Counted from the first letter of the stretch, positions 9,449-19,117 are shown. The stretch is DNA of 64,000 bases from Kaistella sp. 97-N-M2 (GCF_021513235.1 NZ_CP090976.1:744001-808000); one strand, 5' to 3'. Made by a program: numbers and translations. The notes: generated by a model from the letters alone, not told the origin.

Positions 9449-9874
9449 TTATTGAGGTTGAACAAAATCATTCGCCACTACAAATTTTGTAGTTACAGGA
9501 AGCTTCTGGGCAGCAAGACGCAATGCTTCTTTTGCTACTTCGTAAGGTACACCTCCTACTTCGAACATTATTTTACCAGGTTTCACTACAGATACCCAAT
9601 ATTCTACGGCACCTTTCCCTTTCCCCATCCTTACTTCGGCTGGTTTTTTGGTAATCGGCTTGTCCGGAAAAATTTTGATCCATAACTGACCTTCTCTTTT
9701 CATATATCTTGTAGCGGCGATACGCGCGGCTTCAATTTGTCTTGCAGTGATCCAAGCGCCTTCGTTGGCTTTGATCCCGAAAGTTCCGTAAGCAAGTTGA
9801 CTGCCTCTGTGTGCAATCCCCTTCATTTTCATCTTATGAACTTTACGAAATTTGGTTCTTTTTGGTTGTAACAT
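9449..9874 (-). CDS. rplP: 50S ribosomal protein L16
   Basis: L16 supports the A-site tRNA elbow and large-subunit maturation. The 141-residue protein begins [19 protein letters not shown] and carries [40 protein letters not shown] and [13 protein letters not shown], all hallmark segments. The 81-nt gap to the upstream rpsC is occupied by a simple-sequence tract. Confidence 0.97.
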   Translation of the reverse strand: MLQPKRTKFRKVHKMKMKGIAHRGSQLAYGTFGIKANEGAWITARQIEAARIAATRYMKREGQLWIKIFPDKPITKKPAEVRMGKGKGAVEYWVSVVKPGKIMFEVGGVPYEVAKEALRLAAQKLPVTTKFVVANDFVQPQ

Positions 9875-9882
9875 AATTTCTT

Positions 9883-9913
9883 AAATTTTAGATTTTAGAA
9901 TTTAGATTTTAAA
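9883..9913. repeat. TTTAGATTTTAGA tract between rpsC and rplP
   Basis: The intergenic gap holds an iterated theme of TTTTAGATTTTAGAATTTAG with a period of roughly 7-9 nt. It has no open frame. It is the same kind of short AT-rich iterated tract as those at about 1977, 5151 and 7319. Confidence 0.5.
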
Positions 9914-9955
9914 AAAGTAACGGTCATTTAAAACTGTCCTCTAAAATTTTTATAA

Positions 9956-10702
9956 TTATTTTCTATCTCTTGGTCTTCTGTCCTGTCTGTCGCCACGATC
10001 ATTTCTGTCGTTACGGTCTCCTCTTCCGGCAGGTGCTCCTTTTTTCTGTTGTCCTACCAAAGGTGTAAGATCTCTGCGACCATATACTTCCCCTTTCATA
10101 ATCCAAACTTTCACCCCTAATTTACCGTATTGAGTTAAAGCTTCACCAATATGGTAATCGATATCTGCTCTAAATGTAGACAAAGGAATACGACCGTCTT
10201 TGAAAGATTCGCTTCTTGCCATCTCCGCTCCGTTTAATCTACCTGAGATCTGAACTTTGATTCCCTCTGCGCCCATTCTCATGGTGCTTTGGATGGACAT
10301 TTTTACCGCTCTTCTGTAAGATATTCTGTTCTCGATTTGTTTTGCGATGCTGTCTGCAACTAAAACGGCGTCGAGTTCAGGTCTTTTGATTTCGAAAATA
10401 TTGATCTGGATATCTTTATCCGTCAATTTTTTCAATTCTTCTTTCAGTTTATCAACTTCCTGCCCACCTTTACCGATGATTAATCCCGGTCTGGCTGTAG
10501 TAATTGTAATTGTAACCAGTTTTAAAGTTCTTTCAATATAAATTCTTGAAATTCCTCCTTTGGATAAACGAGCTTCAAGGTATCTTCGGATTTTATAGTC
10601 TTCAGCAAGTCTGTCGCCATAATCTTTTCCGCCGTACCAGTTAGAATCCCATCCTCTGATGATTCCTAATCTGTTGCCTATTGGATTTGTCTTTTGTCCC
10701 AT
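9956..10702 (-). CDS. rpsC: 30S ribosomal protein S3 with Asp/Arg-rich tail
   Basis: S3 lies at the mRNA entry and has RNA helicase-associated activity with S4 and S5. The 248-residue protein has a KH type 2 domain at about residues 38-107 with the loop [18 protein letters not shown], and the C-terminal S3 domain ([37 protein letters not shown]). Beyond about residue 225 it has a low-complexity tail built of [15 protein letters not shown]. Such charged tails vary among species. It lies between rplV and rplP. Confidence 0.97.
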   Translation of the reverse strand: MGQKTNPIGNRLGIIRGWDSNWYGGKDYGDRLAEDYKIRRYLEARLSKGGISRIYIERTLKLVTITITTARPGLIIGKGGQEVDKLKEELKKLTDKDIQINIFEIKRPELDAVLVADSIAKQIENRISYRRAVKMSIQSTMRMGAEGIKVQISGRLNGAEMARSESFKDGRIPLSTFRADIDYHIGEALTQYGKLGVKVWIMKGEVYGRRDLTPLVGQQKKGAPAGRGDRNDRNDRGDRQDRRPRDRK

Positions 10703-10709
10703 ACCTTGA

Positions 10710-11111
10710 TTATTTAGTTTCTTTGTTACCCAAAATTAATGTGATGTGGTTTGATCTTTTTCGGATTCTGTGACCTCTTCCCTGCGGAGCCGGTCTCAGT
10801 CTCTTCAATTGTCTTGCACTGTCCACCATAATTTCTTTTACGATTAAATTGGCTTCTTCAATATCCGCACCTTCATTTTTCAACTGCCAGTTGGCCATTG
10901 CAGAAAGTAAAACTTTTTCTAACTTGTTAGAAGCGTCTTTTTTGGAGAATTTAAGTATTGCCAAAGCTTTATCCACTTCAACACCTCTGATGATATCAGC
11001 AACTAATCTCATCTTTCTTGGGGACGACGGGCAATCGTTATGTAAAGCTTTTGCCACATCCTGGTTTGCTATTTTACGTGCCAAAGCACTTTCTCTTTTT
11101 CTTGATCCCAT
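10710..11111 (-). CDS. rplV: 50S ribosomal protein L22
   Basis: L22 lines the polypeptide exit tunnel with its long beta-hairpin. The 133-residue protein carries [20 protein letters not shown] near the N-terminus and the hairpin/signature [20 protein letters not shown] near the C-terminus, where macrolide-resistance changes arise in other species. It lies between rpsS (2-nt gap) and rpsC (7-nt gap). Confidence 0.97.
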   Translation of the reverse strand: MGSRKRESALARKIANQDVAKALHNDCPSSPRKMRLVADIIRGVEVDKALAILKFSKKDASNKLEKVLLSAMANWQLKNEGADIEEANLIVKEIMVDSARQLKRLRPAPQGRGHRIRKRSNHITLILGNKETK

Positions 11112-11113
11112 GA

Positions 11114-11392
11114 TTATCTTCCGCCTTTATTTTTGTTACCACCGTGACCTCTGAAAGATCTTGTCGGAGAAAATTCGCCTAATTTATGACCTACCATGTT
11201 TTCCGTAACATAAACCGGGATAAAGGATTTCCCGTTGTGTACTGCGATGGTTTGTCCTACGAAGTCCGGAGAGATCATTGATGCTCTGGACCAAGTTTTT
11301 ATTACTGTCTTTTTACTGGACTCTATATTTGCCTGAACCTTCTTATCTAAAGTATGATGGATGAAAGGTCCTTTTTTAAGTGATCTTGCCAT
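11114..11392 (-). CDS. rpsS: 30S ribosomal protein S19
   Basis: S19 pairs with S13 in the head of the small subunit. The 92-residue protein begins [20 protein letters not shown] and ends with [19 protein letters not shown], the family signature, followed by NKNKGGR. It follows rplB with a 2-nt gap, suggesting translational coupling. Confidence 0.97.
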   Translation of the reverse strand: MARSLKKGPFIHHTLDKKVQANIESSKKTVIKTWSRASMISPDFVGQTIAVHNGKSFIPVYVTENMVGHKLGEFSPTRSFRGHGGNKNKGGR

Positions 11393-11394
11393 AA

Positions 11395-12216
11395 TTATTT
11401 TCTTTTAGATACGATAAATCGGTTAGACGCTTTGTTTTTAGTTCTTGTTTTGAAACCTTTGGACGGTTGTCCGTTTCTAGATCTTGGGTGACCTCCGGAA
11501 GATTTACCTTCACCACCTCCCATTGGGTGATCTACAGGGTTCATTACTACCGGTCTTGTTCTAGGTCTTCTTCCTAACCATCTGCTTCTACCTGCTTTAC
11601 CGGAAACGGTAAGCTGGTGATCAGAGTTAGAAACAGATCCAATCATTGCCATACATTCAGTAAGGATCATTCTGGATTCTCCTGAAGGTAATTTAACGAT
11701 GGCATATTTACCGTCTCTTGAAGTTAACTGTGCCGATGAGCCTGCACTTCTTGCCATTACTGCACCTTGACCAGGGCGTAATTCGATACAGGAAACAACA
11801 GTTCCCAAAGGAATGTTTTTCAACTTCATGGCATTACCAACATTTGGTTCTGCGGATTCTGCAGCAATTACCGTCATATCTACTTTAATACCGTTCGGAG
11901 CGATGATGTATCGTTTCTCTCCGTCTGCGTACTCTAATAGAGCGATGAAAGCAGTTCTGTTCGGATCGTACTCTACAGATTTTACCGTGGCTTCAACATC
12001 GAATTTATTTCGTTTGAAGTCGATAATTCTGTATTTCTTTTTGTGTCCACCTCCGGTGTAACGCATGGTCATTTTACCAGTGTTGTTACGACCACCTGAC
12101 TTACTAATACCAACGGTTAGAGATTTCTCTGGTTTGTTGGTAGTAATTTCCTCAAAGTTGTTTACAACTCTGAATCTCTGTCCCGGGGTGATAGGTTTTA
12201 ATTTTCTAACAGACAT
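11395..12216 (-). CDS. rplB: 50S ribosomal protein L2
   Basis: L2 supports subunit association and the peptidyl transferase centre. The 273-residue protein contains the N-terminal OB/SH3 region ([20 protein letters not shown]) and the C-terminal signature [13 protein letters not shown]. The His corresponding to E. coli His229 is kept, while the second His of the DHPH motif is Met, which is common in Bacteroidota. It lies between rplW and rpsS in standard order. Confidence 0.97.
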   Translation of the reverse strand: MSVRKLKPITPGQRFRVVNNFEEITTNKPEKSLTVGISKSGGRNNTGKMTMRYTGGGHKKKYRIIDFKRNKFDVEATVKSVEYDPNRTAFIALLEYADGEKRYIIAPNGIKVDMTVIAAESAEPNVGNAMKLKNIPLGTVVSCIELRPGQGAVMARSAGSSAQLTSRDGKYAIVKLPSGESRMILTECMAMIGSVSNSDHQLTVSGKAGRSRWLGRRPRTRPVVMNPVDHPMGGGEGKSSGGHPRSRNGQPSKGFKTRTKNKASNRFIVSKRK

Positions 12217-12267
12217 TACAATTATTTATAATTAATAAAATATTATTTTTATAGCAAAGGCAAAAAC

Positions 12268-12558
12268 CTAAGCTGTTGCGAAAATATCGATCACTTCGCC
12301 TTCTGCAAGGGTAACGATCGCTTTTTTCAATTTGCTGGTTTTACCAACCTGCAATCCTTTTTTGGTATTTTTCGAAGAAACTTTCGGCGCGTAAATCATT
12401 GTTCTAACGTCCGAAACTTTCACACCGTAAAGTACTTCTATCGCTTTTCTAACCTGGATTTTATTCGCCTTAGGACTAACCAAGAAAGAATAAGCACCTC
12501 TTAGATCCGTAAGATAGTTTGCTTTCTCTGAGATGATGGGTTTAATAATAATAGACAT
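12268..12558 (-). CDS. rplW: 50S ribosomal protein L23
   Basis: L23 lies at the tunnel exit and is the docking site for trigger factor and SRP. The 96-residue protein begins MSIIIKPIISEKANYLTDLR and contains FLVSPKANKIQVRKAIEVLY, the conserved core. It follows rplD with a 3-nt gap and precedes rplB. Confidence 0.96.
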   Translation of the reverse strand: MSIIIKPIISEKANYLTDLRGAYSFLVSPKANKIQVRKAIEVLYGVKVSDVRTMIYAPKVSSKNTKKGLQVGKTSKLKKAIVTLAEGEVIDIFATA

Positions 12559-12561
12559 GAT

Positions 12562-13191
12562 TTATTTCTTTAAATTTTCTTGAAATTTCTCGATAGCACC
12601 TTCTAAGAATACAATCTCGCCTGCATGAACCAGGTCATAAGAACTGATTTCATTATAAGTCAAAACTTTAGTTTTTGCTAAGTTTCTGGAAGACAAATAA
12701 GCATTCTTGTTCGCTTCTGGCAAGATGTATAAGGCTTTTTTACCTTCAAAACCCAGTGCGTTATTCAAATTGATGAATTCTTTGGTTTTAGGCGCATCGA
12801 AATTGAAGCTTTCCAATACCATGATAGAATTGTCTCTCATTTTTTGAGAAAGCACCGATTTTTTCGCTAATCTTTTCAAAGCTTTGTTCAGTTTGAAACG
12901 GTAATCTCTTGGTTTTGGACCGAAGATACGACCTCCACCTCTGAAGATTGGGGATTTAATATCACCATATCTTGCAGAACCTGAACCTTTTTGTTTTTTC
13001 AACTTTTTGGTTGAACCAACGATTTCGCTTCTTTCTTTTGATTTATGTGTACCCTGACGCTGAGCGGCAAGATATTGCTTTACTTCTAAGTAAACCGCGT
13101 GCTGATTTGGCTCGATTCCGAAGATTGCTTCGTCCAGAGTTACTTTTCTTCCGGTTTCTTTTCCTGATGTATTAAGTACTACTAATTCCAT
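12562..13191 (-). CDS. rplD: 50S ribosomal protein L4
   Basis: L4 reaches into the exit tunnel; in E. coli it also represses the S10 operon. The 209-residue protein has the loop [20 protein letters not shown] and [20 protein letters not shown], where macrolide-resistance changes occur elsewhere, and a Rossmann-like C-terminal part. Its first 10 nt overlap the end of rplC, suggesting coupled translation. Confidence 0.97.
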   Translation of the reverse strand: MELVVLNTSGKETGRKVTLDEAIFGIEPNQHAVYLEVKQYLAAQRQGTHKSKERSEIVGSTKKLKKQKGSGSARYGDIKSPIFRGGGRIFGPKPRDYRFKLNKALKRLAKKSVLSQKMRDNSIMVLESFNFDAPKTKEFINLNNALGFEGKKALYILPEANKNAYLSSRNLAKTKVLTYNEISSYDLVHAGEIVFLEGAIEKFQENLKK

Positions 13192-13808
13192 TTTCTAATA
13201 ATTACATAAGAATTTTTTGCTCCCGGAACAGCTCCTTTTACTACTAAAAGATTTTGTTCTTGATCCACTCTTAACACTTGAAGGTTTTGTACGGTAACTT
13301 GTTTACCACCCATTCTACCAGCCATGCGCATTCCTTTGAATACACGGGAAGGATCGGAACCTGCACCAATAGAACCCGGGGCTCTTAATCGGTTGTGCTG
13401 TCCGTGAGTTGCCTGCATTACCCCCGCAAAGTTGTGTCTTTTTACAACCCCTTGGAAACCTTTACCTTTTGAAGTTCCGGTAACATCAACGAATTCGCCC
13501 TGAGCAAATAAGTCTACTTTCACTTCATCTCCTACGCTTAATTTTTCTACGAATTCATGGTAGAATTCTACTAATTTAGCTTTTGGAGCTGAACCTGCCT
13601 TTTTAAAATGGCCGGCTAACGCTTTACCAACGTTCTTTTCACTCTTGTCATCGAAACCAAGTTGAGCAGCTTTGTACCCATCTTTTTCTATGGTTCTGAC
13701 CTGTAAAACCGAGCAAGGACCTGCTTGAATAACGGTACACGGCATATTTTTGCCGTTTTCGTCAAACAGAGAAGTCATCCCGATTTTTTTTCCAATAATA
13801 CCTGACAT
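13182..13808 (-). CDS. rplC: 50S ribosomal protein L3
   Basis: L3 is an early assembly protein reaching the peptidyl transferase centre. The 208-residue protein begins [20 protein letters not shown] and contains [20 protein letters not shown] and the [20 protein letters not shown] signature. It is the first gene of this transcription unit: its upstream neighbour is not rpsJ but a divergent lipoprotein gene, and a strong promoter lies about 100 nt upstream at 13906-13935. Confidence 0.97.
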   Translation of the reverse strand: MSGIIGKKIGMTSLFDENGKNMPCTVIQAGPCSVLQVRTIEKDGYKAAQLGFDDKSEKNVGKALAGHFKKAGSAPKAKLVEFYHEFVEKLSVGDEVKVDLFAQGEFVDVTGTSKGKGFQGVVKRHNFAGVMQATHGQHNRLRAPGSIGAGSDPSRVFKGMRMAGRMGGKQVTVQNLQVLRVDQEQNLLVVKGAVPGAKNSYVIIRKWN

Positions 13809-13905
13809 TGTTTATATATATTATTTATATTCTCCGAAGAATCAATTGAGGCTTTCGCGATTTCTACGTTTGAAATAGGCACACTTCTTCCCTAAATTGA
13901 GTGTG

Positions 13906-13935
13906 CAAATGTATGAAGTTTTTTTGAATTGGCAA
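13906..13935 (-). promoter_or_regulatory. promoter of the rplC-rplQ supercluster
   Basis: On the minus strand a TTG (13933-13935) is followed after 19 nt by TACATTTG (13906-13913), matching the Bacteroidota TTTG-N19/20-TAnnTTTG promoter. Just downstream, 13900-13906 and 13879-13885 are 7-nt complementary arms (AGTGTGC/GCACACT) that could form a hairpin at the 5' end of the leader. The leader to rplC is about 95 nt. Confidence 0.75.
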
Positions 13936-13994
13936 TATAACATCTAAAAATATTTTGATTTTTAACACATTACAAATTTTTATACTTTTATCGA

Positions 13995-14963
13995 ATGAAA
14001 TCATTCACTTTAATCTTTCTTTTCGCATTTCTTTCCTCCTGCACCAATCCTGACGAGCATTCTTACACCTACTACTACTGGCGAACTCACCTTTCCTTAA
14101 ACACAGCAGAAAAAGCGGCATTAAAAAGTGCCACCATTCCCTATTTATATACCCGCTTTTTCGATATCGAAAAGGTGAACGGCAAATTTCAACCCGTCGC
14201 AGCCATCACAAAAGATGAAAGTTTTCAGACCGATAAAGAAATTGTGCCCGTGGTTTTTATTAAAAATGACGTCTTTTATGACATTACGCTGGAGGAGATT
14301 AACTTCCTCGCCAAAAACGTAAATTCCCTCCTCAAAAAGAAACAAAGCGAATTTGGCTTTAAGGTGTCCGACGAGATCCAGATCGACTGCGACTGGACGG
14401 CCGGCACGAACAAAGAATATTTTGCCTTTCTGGAAAAGCTGAAAGAGTTCTCCGGAAAAAACATCACCTGCACTTTGAGGCTGCATCAGGTGAAAGACCG
14501 AACGCTTTCCGGCGTGCCACCGGTGGATAAAGTTTACCTTATGTGCTACTCCACGTCCTCGCCGCTGGAAAATTCCACCCGAAATTCGATTCTCGATTTG
14601 CCTACGCTCAAAAATTACCTTGCCTACGTTCACCGTTATCCTTTAGATATCGATGTAGCGTTACCTATTTATTCCTGGGGCATCGTAACGAACCATTTGG
14701 GAAAACATAAACTCATCAATGCGCTTTCTACCGAAGATCTGCAAAATCCAAACTTTAAGAAGCTAAGCGAAGATCAGGTAGAAGTTTTAAAAGACGGTTT
14801 TTATTTCGGAAATTATCTGAACAAAGGTTTCACCATTAAAGTTGAAGAAATCGACGACGATCAGCTGACGGAAACAAAAAAGTATCTCACCCAAAAATTG
14901 GGAAACTATCATATTGTCTATTATCATTTAGATCGTAAATTTGTCTCGAAGCACCATTTATAG
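13995..14963 (+). CDS. putative lipoprotein, possible TIM-barrel hydrolase-like
   Basis: The 322-residue product has a lipoprotein signal (MKSFTLIFLFAFLSSC, Cys16 as the lipidation site), so it is probably anchored to the outer or inner membrane facing the periplasm. I cannot name the family with certainty. The segment QIDCDWTAGTNKEYFAFLEK at about 129-148 followed by a strand resembles the barrel strand of GH18-like or DUF3142-type proteins (QxDxD...YxxFLxxL). It is divergent from rplC and is followed after 2 nt by the next gene, so the two are probably co-translated. It belongs to the block that separates rplC from rpsJ. Confidence 0.7.
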   Translation: MKSFTLIFLFAFLSSCTNPDEHSYTYYYWRTHLSLNTAEKAALKSATIPYLYTRFFDIEKVNGKFQPVAAITKDESFQTDKEIVPVVFIKNDVFYDITLEEINFLAKNVNSLLKKKQSEFGFKVSDEIQIDCDWTAGTNKEYFAFLEKLKEFSGKNITCTLRLHQVKDRTLSGVPPVDKVYLMCYSTSSPLENSTRNSILDLPTLKNYLAYVHRYPLDIDVALPIYSWGIVTNHLGKHKLINALSTEDLQNPNFKKLSEDQVEVLKDGFYFGNYLNKGFTIKVEEIDDDQLTETKKYLTQKLGNYHIVYYHLDRKFVSKHHL

Positions 14964-14965
14964 TT

Positions 14966-17647
14966 ATGAAAAAAGTTATTCTTTCTGCTGCCTTATTTTT
15001 TTTGATGATTCCGAAAGCCGAAGCCTGCGCGTGGTACGATCCGGACTACGATTATTTCAATCTCTTCACGCAAAGCATCATCAAAGACAAAACGTATCTG
15101 CCTTTTCTGCATACTTTTTCGAACCGTTTTTACGGCCACGAACATTTCGAAATCCCCGATGAAAATATAGAAAACTGGCAAAAATTCTTCGGAAATTCGC
15201 TCAATTACGCCGAGACGAAAAATTTGGTGGAGAAAATGCCGATGTCTGAACTGAATTCTTTTAAGAAAGGAAATCCGCCAAATCAGATATTATCCAAATT
15301 AGGTTCTTACCAAAAATTCGCAGAAGGATTCGACTATCTCATCGAAGCTAAATATCTGGAACCTTTCATGCGCATCAATTATGTTGAAAGTCCCGACTCT
15401 TTTTATTACACCGGCGACGAAAATGCAAAAAACGCGACGCAACTCGATTACCAAAAAACCGTCGCGGCCTTAACCTCGCTTTACAACGCTGCCAATAATC
15501 CGGAGATTAAACTGCGCTACGGGTATCAGCTCGTCCGGTTTAATCACTATACGAGAAATTATGAGGCTTCCACTTTAGCGTTTAAAAAGTTTGTAGCACC
15601 TTTAAAATTAAAATCCGCGCCGTACTTTTTGGCGTTGGATCAGCTTGCGGGCGCACAGCGCGGCCTGCAAAAGGGCGGCGAAGCGAACTGGAATTTCTTT
15701 CAGGTTTTTATTAAAAGCAAAAGCCGAAAAGAAAGCGCCTTCATCTCCATGAAACTTTCGGATTCGGCTTCTTTTAACAACATCATGAAAAGAGCGCAAA
15801 CTCCCGAAGAAAAAAACATGGCCTATTTTCTTTTAGCTTACGAAGACTTCAGCAACCCGCTGCCGATGATGGAAAAAATGTACGACATCGATCCTAATTC
15901 GGAGATCCTGAAAGTTCTTGCTGCCCGAAGCATCAACGAACTGGAACGGAATTATCTGCCCGTCTATTTCAGTGCAAATGTCGACGGCGATGCGTCAGCG
16001 AATACACCGAATGTGAAGGCCAGTACAGAACATAAAAAGGTTGAACATTCTACCAAAGAAAGTTTCTGGCAGAAAATAAAAAATTTTTTTAAAAATCTTT
16101 TCAGTTCCGATAAAAATTCAGCGCCGAAAAAAGAAGCGGACCAAAGCGAAAATGATCTGCTGAACAATCCGAACCGAATTCCATTTTACACCAAAAACTC
16201 AAATGCAGAGACTGATAAAAGCTCAGATAATTTTTTGGCAGATTTTGAAAAATTCACTTCAAAAATTAAAGAAAAGTCGAATGATGAGTTTTGGCAAATT
16301 GCAGATGCTTATTGTTCTTTTCTAAAAAAGGATTACGAAGAAAGCGCGGAAACATTAAACCAGATCAAAACCGCAAACCCGGAATATCTTGCGCAGATCG
16401 ACCGCATGAAAATGCTGAACGATATCGTTTCGGAACCGAAAATTACGCCAGAATACGAAAATTATTTAATGAAAACCTATCCGAAAATTTTCGCGGAAAA
16501 TATGGCTATGCTCGATGATGAAAATAATTTCTACGGAGAAGACCAACCCTCCACGCGGGAATTTGTGCGGGACATTTTAGCAAACCGGTATTTCATTCAG
16601 GGAGAAAAAGGCAAATCGTTTTTGATGAGTAATAAACTGTCGGATTTACAATACAATCCCAATTCAGAACTCGTAAAAAGTGTGGAAGATTTTTACAAAA
16701 AACCGGACAAAACGATTTTGGAAGAAAAAATCATCGCAAAAAATATCGATGATGTCGGCAACATCGACGCGTTCTTTAATGTAATTTACGGCGACCGCGA
16801 AATGCGTTTGGCCAATTTCGAAAAAGCGAAAAAGTATTATGAGGTGGCAAAAGGTTTCAGCGGGATTCCGAGAACGGAATACGACTGGGGCAACGGCGAA
16901 AAACCGACGGTCCGAAAAATCGATTATGGAAATTCCTACAATGGGTACGCACCTATTTCTTCCCTCATTTTCGGCCATAATATTTGGGAGAGTTTCGATA
17001 GTCCCGAACACGAAAGCATGAGGGCGGAAAACTTTGCGGCATTTCCCTTTATTAAAAATGATATGAATAAGCTGGATCTTGCAAATGCATTACTTCAGCT
17101 GAAGAAAGCGGGCAGCGGAACCGGCGAAAAAGCCGCGCAAGCCAATCAACTTATCGGAAATTTACTGTACAATACTTCGAAACTTGGTTATTACCGTCAG
17201 GTTTTTGTGATGGACGTAAATAATGCTAACGGCGGCAAGTATCATTTTCAAAATACGAAAAAGCCGGCCTTTCAATATTACTACAAGAATTTTACGTGGG
17301 ACATCGCCACCGAACCGGACAATTTCGATCTGGCACTGAATTATTACCAAAAAGCGTTAGACCAAAGCCGGAACCCGGAAGAGAAAGCCCGGATTCTCTT
17401 CCAAATGGCAAGCGCCGAACAGGGAAAATATTACCAGTATGAAGCGAACAATAATCCGGACGTAGATTACTCCGATCCAAACTGGCAGCAGAAGCAAGAG
17501 GATCAAATGCAGGTTTTAGCACAAACGAAAAACCAAAAATACCGGAAGTATTTTGCAACATTGAAAAAGAACTACGCAGACACGCAAACCGCAAGAAATC
17601 TGCAAACCAGCTGTTCTTATTTCGATTATTTTATGAAGCGGAATTAA
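14966..17647 (+). CDS. large secreted protein of unknown function
   Basis: The 893-residue protein has a signal peptide (MKKVILSAALFFLMIPKAEA) followed by CAWYDPDYDYFNLF. The residues before the Cys (AEAC) are a poor lipobox, so I favour cleavage by signal peptidase I. The rest is rich in Asn, Lys and aromatic residues with helical, TPR-like spacing (for example NYYQKALDQSRNPEEKARIL near the C-terminus). A Lys/Ser/Glu-rich linker lies around residues 345-400. It starts 2 nt after the putative lipoprotein gene and probably works with it. No catalytic motif was recognised. Confidence 0.75.
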   Translation: MKKVILSAALFFLMIPKAEACAWYDPDYDYFNLFTQSIIKDKTYLPFLHTFSNRFYGHEHFEIPDENIENWQKFFGNSLNYAETKNLVEKMPMSELNSFKKGNPPNQILSKLGSYQKFAEGFDYLIEAKYLEPFMRINYVESPDSFYYTGDENAKNATQLDYQKTVAALTSLYNAANNPEIKLRYGYQLVRFNHYTRNYEASTLAFKKFVAPLKLKSAPYFLALDQLAGAQRGLQKGGEANWNFFQVFIKSKSRKESAFISMKLSDSASFNNIMKRAQTPEEKNMAYFLLAYEDFSNPLPMMEKMYDIDPNSEILKVLAARSINELERNYLPVYFSANVDGDASANTPNVKASTEHKKVEHSTKESFWQKIKNFFKNLFSSDKNSAPKKEADQSENDLLNNPNRIPFYTKNSNAETDKSSDNFLADFEKFTSKIKEKSNDEFWQIADAYCSFLKKDYEESAETLNQIKTANPEYLAQIDRMKMLNDIVSEPKITPEYENYLMKTYPKIFAENMAMLDDENNFYGEDQPSTREFVRDILANRYFIQGEKGKSFLMSNKLSDLQYNPNSELVKSVEDFYKKPDKTILEEKIIAKNIDDVGNIDAFFNVIYGDREMRLANFEKAKKYYEVAKGFSGIPRTEYDWGNGEKPTVRKIDYGNSYNGYAPISSLIFGHNIWESFDSPEHESMRAENFAAFPFIKNDMNKLDLANALLQLKKAGSGTGEKAAQANQLIGNLLYNTSKLGYYRQVFVMDVNNANGGKYHFQNTKKPAFQYYYKNFTWDIATEPDNFDLALNYYQKALDQSRNPEEKARILFQMASAEQGKYYQYEANNNPDVDYSDPNWQQKQEDQMQVLAQTKNQKYRKYFATLKKNYADTQTARNLQTSCSYFDYFMKRN

Positions 17648-17651
17648 ATTT

Positions 17652-17678
17652 AAAAAGGAATCAGTGTGATTCCTTTTT
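17652..17678. terminator. bidirectional terminator hairpin
   Basis: A 12-bp stem (17652-17663 with 17667-17678) with a GTG loop carries an A-run on the left arm and a T-run on the right arm, so it can end transcription from both sides. It separates the 893-aa gene from the convergent iron-permease-family gene and contains the stop codon of the latter. Confidence 0.8.
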
Positions 17679-18161
17679 TTCGTTTTGCTTTTGAAGCCAT
17701 TCTTCGTGGCGTTTTTTAAATCTTTCGTTTTTTAAATCCTGGTTGCGGGCCGCGGCGTCGATGGAGTGCGAGGAATGAATATCGCCGTCGTCTTCCGCAA
17801 AATCGGCAAGTTTCTCGTAATACATATGAAGTTGATCGAGTTCTTTCTCCGAAAGATCTTCAATGTCCACAATACGGTTGCTGGCTTTTTCATTTGCTGC
17901 GATGAGTTCGTTCAGTTTGATTTGGATGGCTTTGCCGTCTTTGTTCTGGGCTTTTTGAATGAGGAAAACCATCAAAAAAGTAATAATCGTAGTTCCTGTG
18001 TTGATCACGAGTTGCCACGTTTCGGAATACTGAAAAATAGGTCCCGAGATTCCCCACACCAATACGATGGTGACCGCACCGATAAAGGTCGCGGAACTTC
18101 CAGTGAACGTGGTTGCCCAATTGGAAAATTTTTCGAAAAAGGACTTGTTCGGCTTTGCCAT
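17661..18161 (-). CDS. low-affinity iron permease family protein
   Basis: The 166-residue protein has two membrane segments in its N-terminal half (ATFIGAVTIVLVWGISGPIF and the segment around TIITFLMVFLIQKAQ) joined by the conserved SETWQLVINTGTT, which is the signature of the low-affinity iron permease family (PF04120). The C-terminal half is hydrophilic and helical and contains SEKELDQLHMYYEKLADFAE. Transport of iron by bacterial members is not well established, so the name describes the family only. It is convergent with the 893-aa gene and follows the GLPGLI gene by 21 nt. Confidence 0.85.
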   Translation of the reverse strand: MAKPNKSFFEKFSNWATTFTGSSATFIGAVTIVLVWGISGPIFQYSETWQLVINTGTTIITFLMVFLIQKAQNKDGKAIQIKLNELIAANEKASNRIVDIEDLSEKELDQLHMYYEKLADFAEDDGDIHSSHSIDAAARNQDLKNERFKKRHEEWLQKQNEKKESH

Positions 18162-18182
18162 TTTACGTGTATTTAAAAAAGT

Positions 18183-19016
18183 TTATTTTTCGGGATAATG
18201 CACGGCTTTATCGATTTCGAGGGGATTATTTGTTTTACGGATGTTCGCCTGAACCATATCCGAAAGTTCTTTCAGCTGTTCGGGCCGCTTCACTTCGATG
18301 CCCATCACCATAAATCTGGCGCTGGGATCCGTATTGTTTTTATAATGTTCTTTAAACTCATGCAGCGGATCGTTGTAATTCTCCAGCATCAACTTTTTCA
18401 ATCGCTCCCCGGAAATTTTAACCGGTTTCTGTCCGGCAAAGTTCTCAATAATTCCTGAGGTATCATATGTTTTGGGCAATTTATAACTCTTCAGAAGCGT
18501 AAATTTAAAATTGTCTTTATCGTCATAAATTTCAAATATCAAACCGGGCAACCCTCTGAATTTATAGGGTCCTTCGCTGAGGGCGATATCCTTGGTGAAC
18601 CAGGCGGTCCAGTGTCTTCCGCCAAACTTCGCAGTTGCTTTCTGCAGATTGTAGCCGCCGAAGGTCCGTGTGTCGTCAGCAAGCTTCCAGTCTATCCGAT
18701 CTTCGGTATCAACAATAAACATATTCTGCACATGGATATAACTGGAGTTGCTAAAGGAATTCTTCTTGCGGATGACCGCCGGCGTGTCGTCCCATACGAC
18801 GTTATTCTGTCCCTTTGTGATGTTGAGGGAATCAGTCTGCACAAAATCGTAGTTGTAAAATTTAACGTCATCTGGATTAACATCTAAAACCATATTTACC
18901 TTACGGTTATCTGTAGCGGTGGAATCGGTTTTAAAAGTATATTCATAAATAAAGCGGTGTGTTTGCGCCAGCAATGATGCACTTATCATTACGAAGCTTA
19001 AAAATAAAATTTTCAT
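18183..19016 (-). CDS. GLPGLI family protein, secreted
   Basis: The 277-residue product has a signal peptide (MKILFLSFVMISASLLAQ) and the family motif GLPGLIFEIYD near the middle, in the context WTAWFTKDIALSEGPYKFRG. GLPGLI proteins are exported proteins of Bacteroidota with no known biochemical role. I chose the ATG at 19016 because it begins a clean signal peptide; an in-frame ATG six codons upstream is also possible. It is transcribed towards the iron-permease-family gene. Confidence 0.85.
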   Translation of the reverse strand: MKILFLSFVMISASLLAQTHRFIYEYTFKTDSTATDNRKVNMVLDVNPDDVKFYNYDFVQTDSLNITKGQNNVVWDDTPAVIRKKNSFSNSSYIHVQNMFIVDTEDRIDWKLADDTRTFGGYNLQKATAKFGGRHWTAWFTKDIALSEGPYKFRGLPGLIFEIYDDKDNFKFTLLKSYKLPKTYDTSGIIENFAGQKPVKISGERLKKLMLENYNDPLHEFKEHYKNNTDPSARFMVMGIEVKRPEQLKELSDMVQANIRKTNNPLEIDKAVHYPEK

Positions 19017-19085
19017 GGTTAGAATTTTAAACAAATATAAAACACATTATAGAACCTTGCAATACCTAATAGTTCAAATTTGATC

Positions 19086-19117
19086 AAAAAAATCCCTTTT
19101 CTTTCGAAAAGGGATTT
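19086..19117 (-). terminator. terminator of the rpsL-rpsG-fusA-rpsJ unit
   Basis: A 12-bp perfect stem (19090-19101 with 19106-19117) and a 4-nt loop is followed on the minus strand by a run of seven T. It lies about 60 nt after rpsJ, so this transcript ends here and does not continue into rplC. Confidence 0.88.

Noticed and set aside
7319-9913. The tandem tracts as CRISPR arrays
   Set aside because: Units are 6-12 nt, without spacers of even length, and no cas gene is present.
14966-15028. The 893-aa protein as a lipoprotein
   Set aside because: The residues before the Cys (AEAC) lack the Leu/Val/Ile at -3 of a lipobox; a signal peptidase I site AEA fits better.
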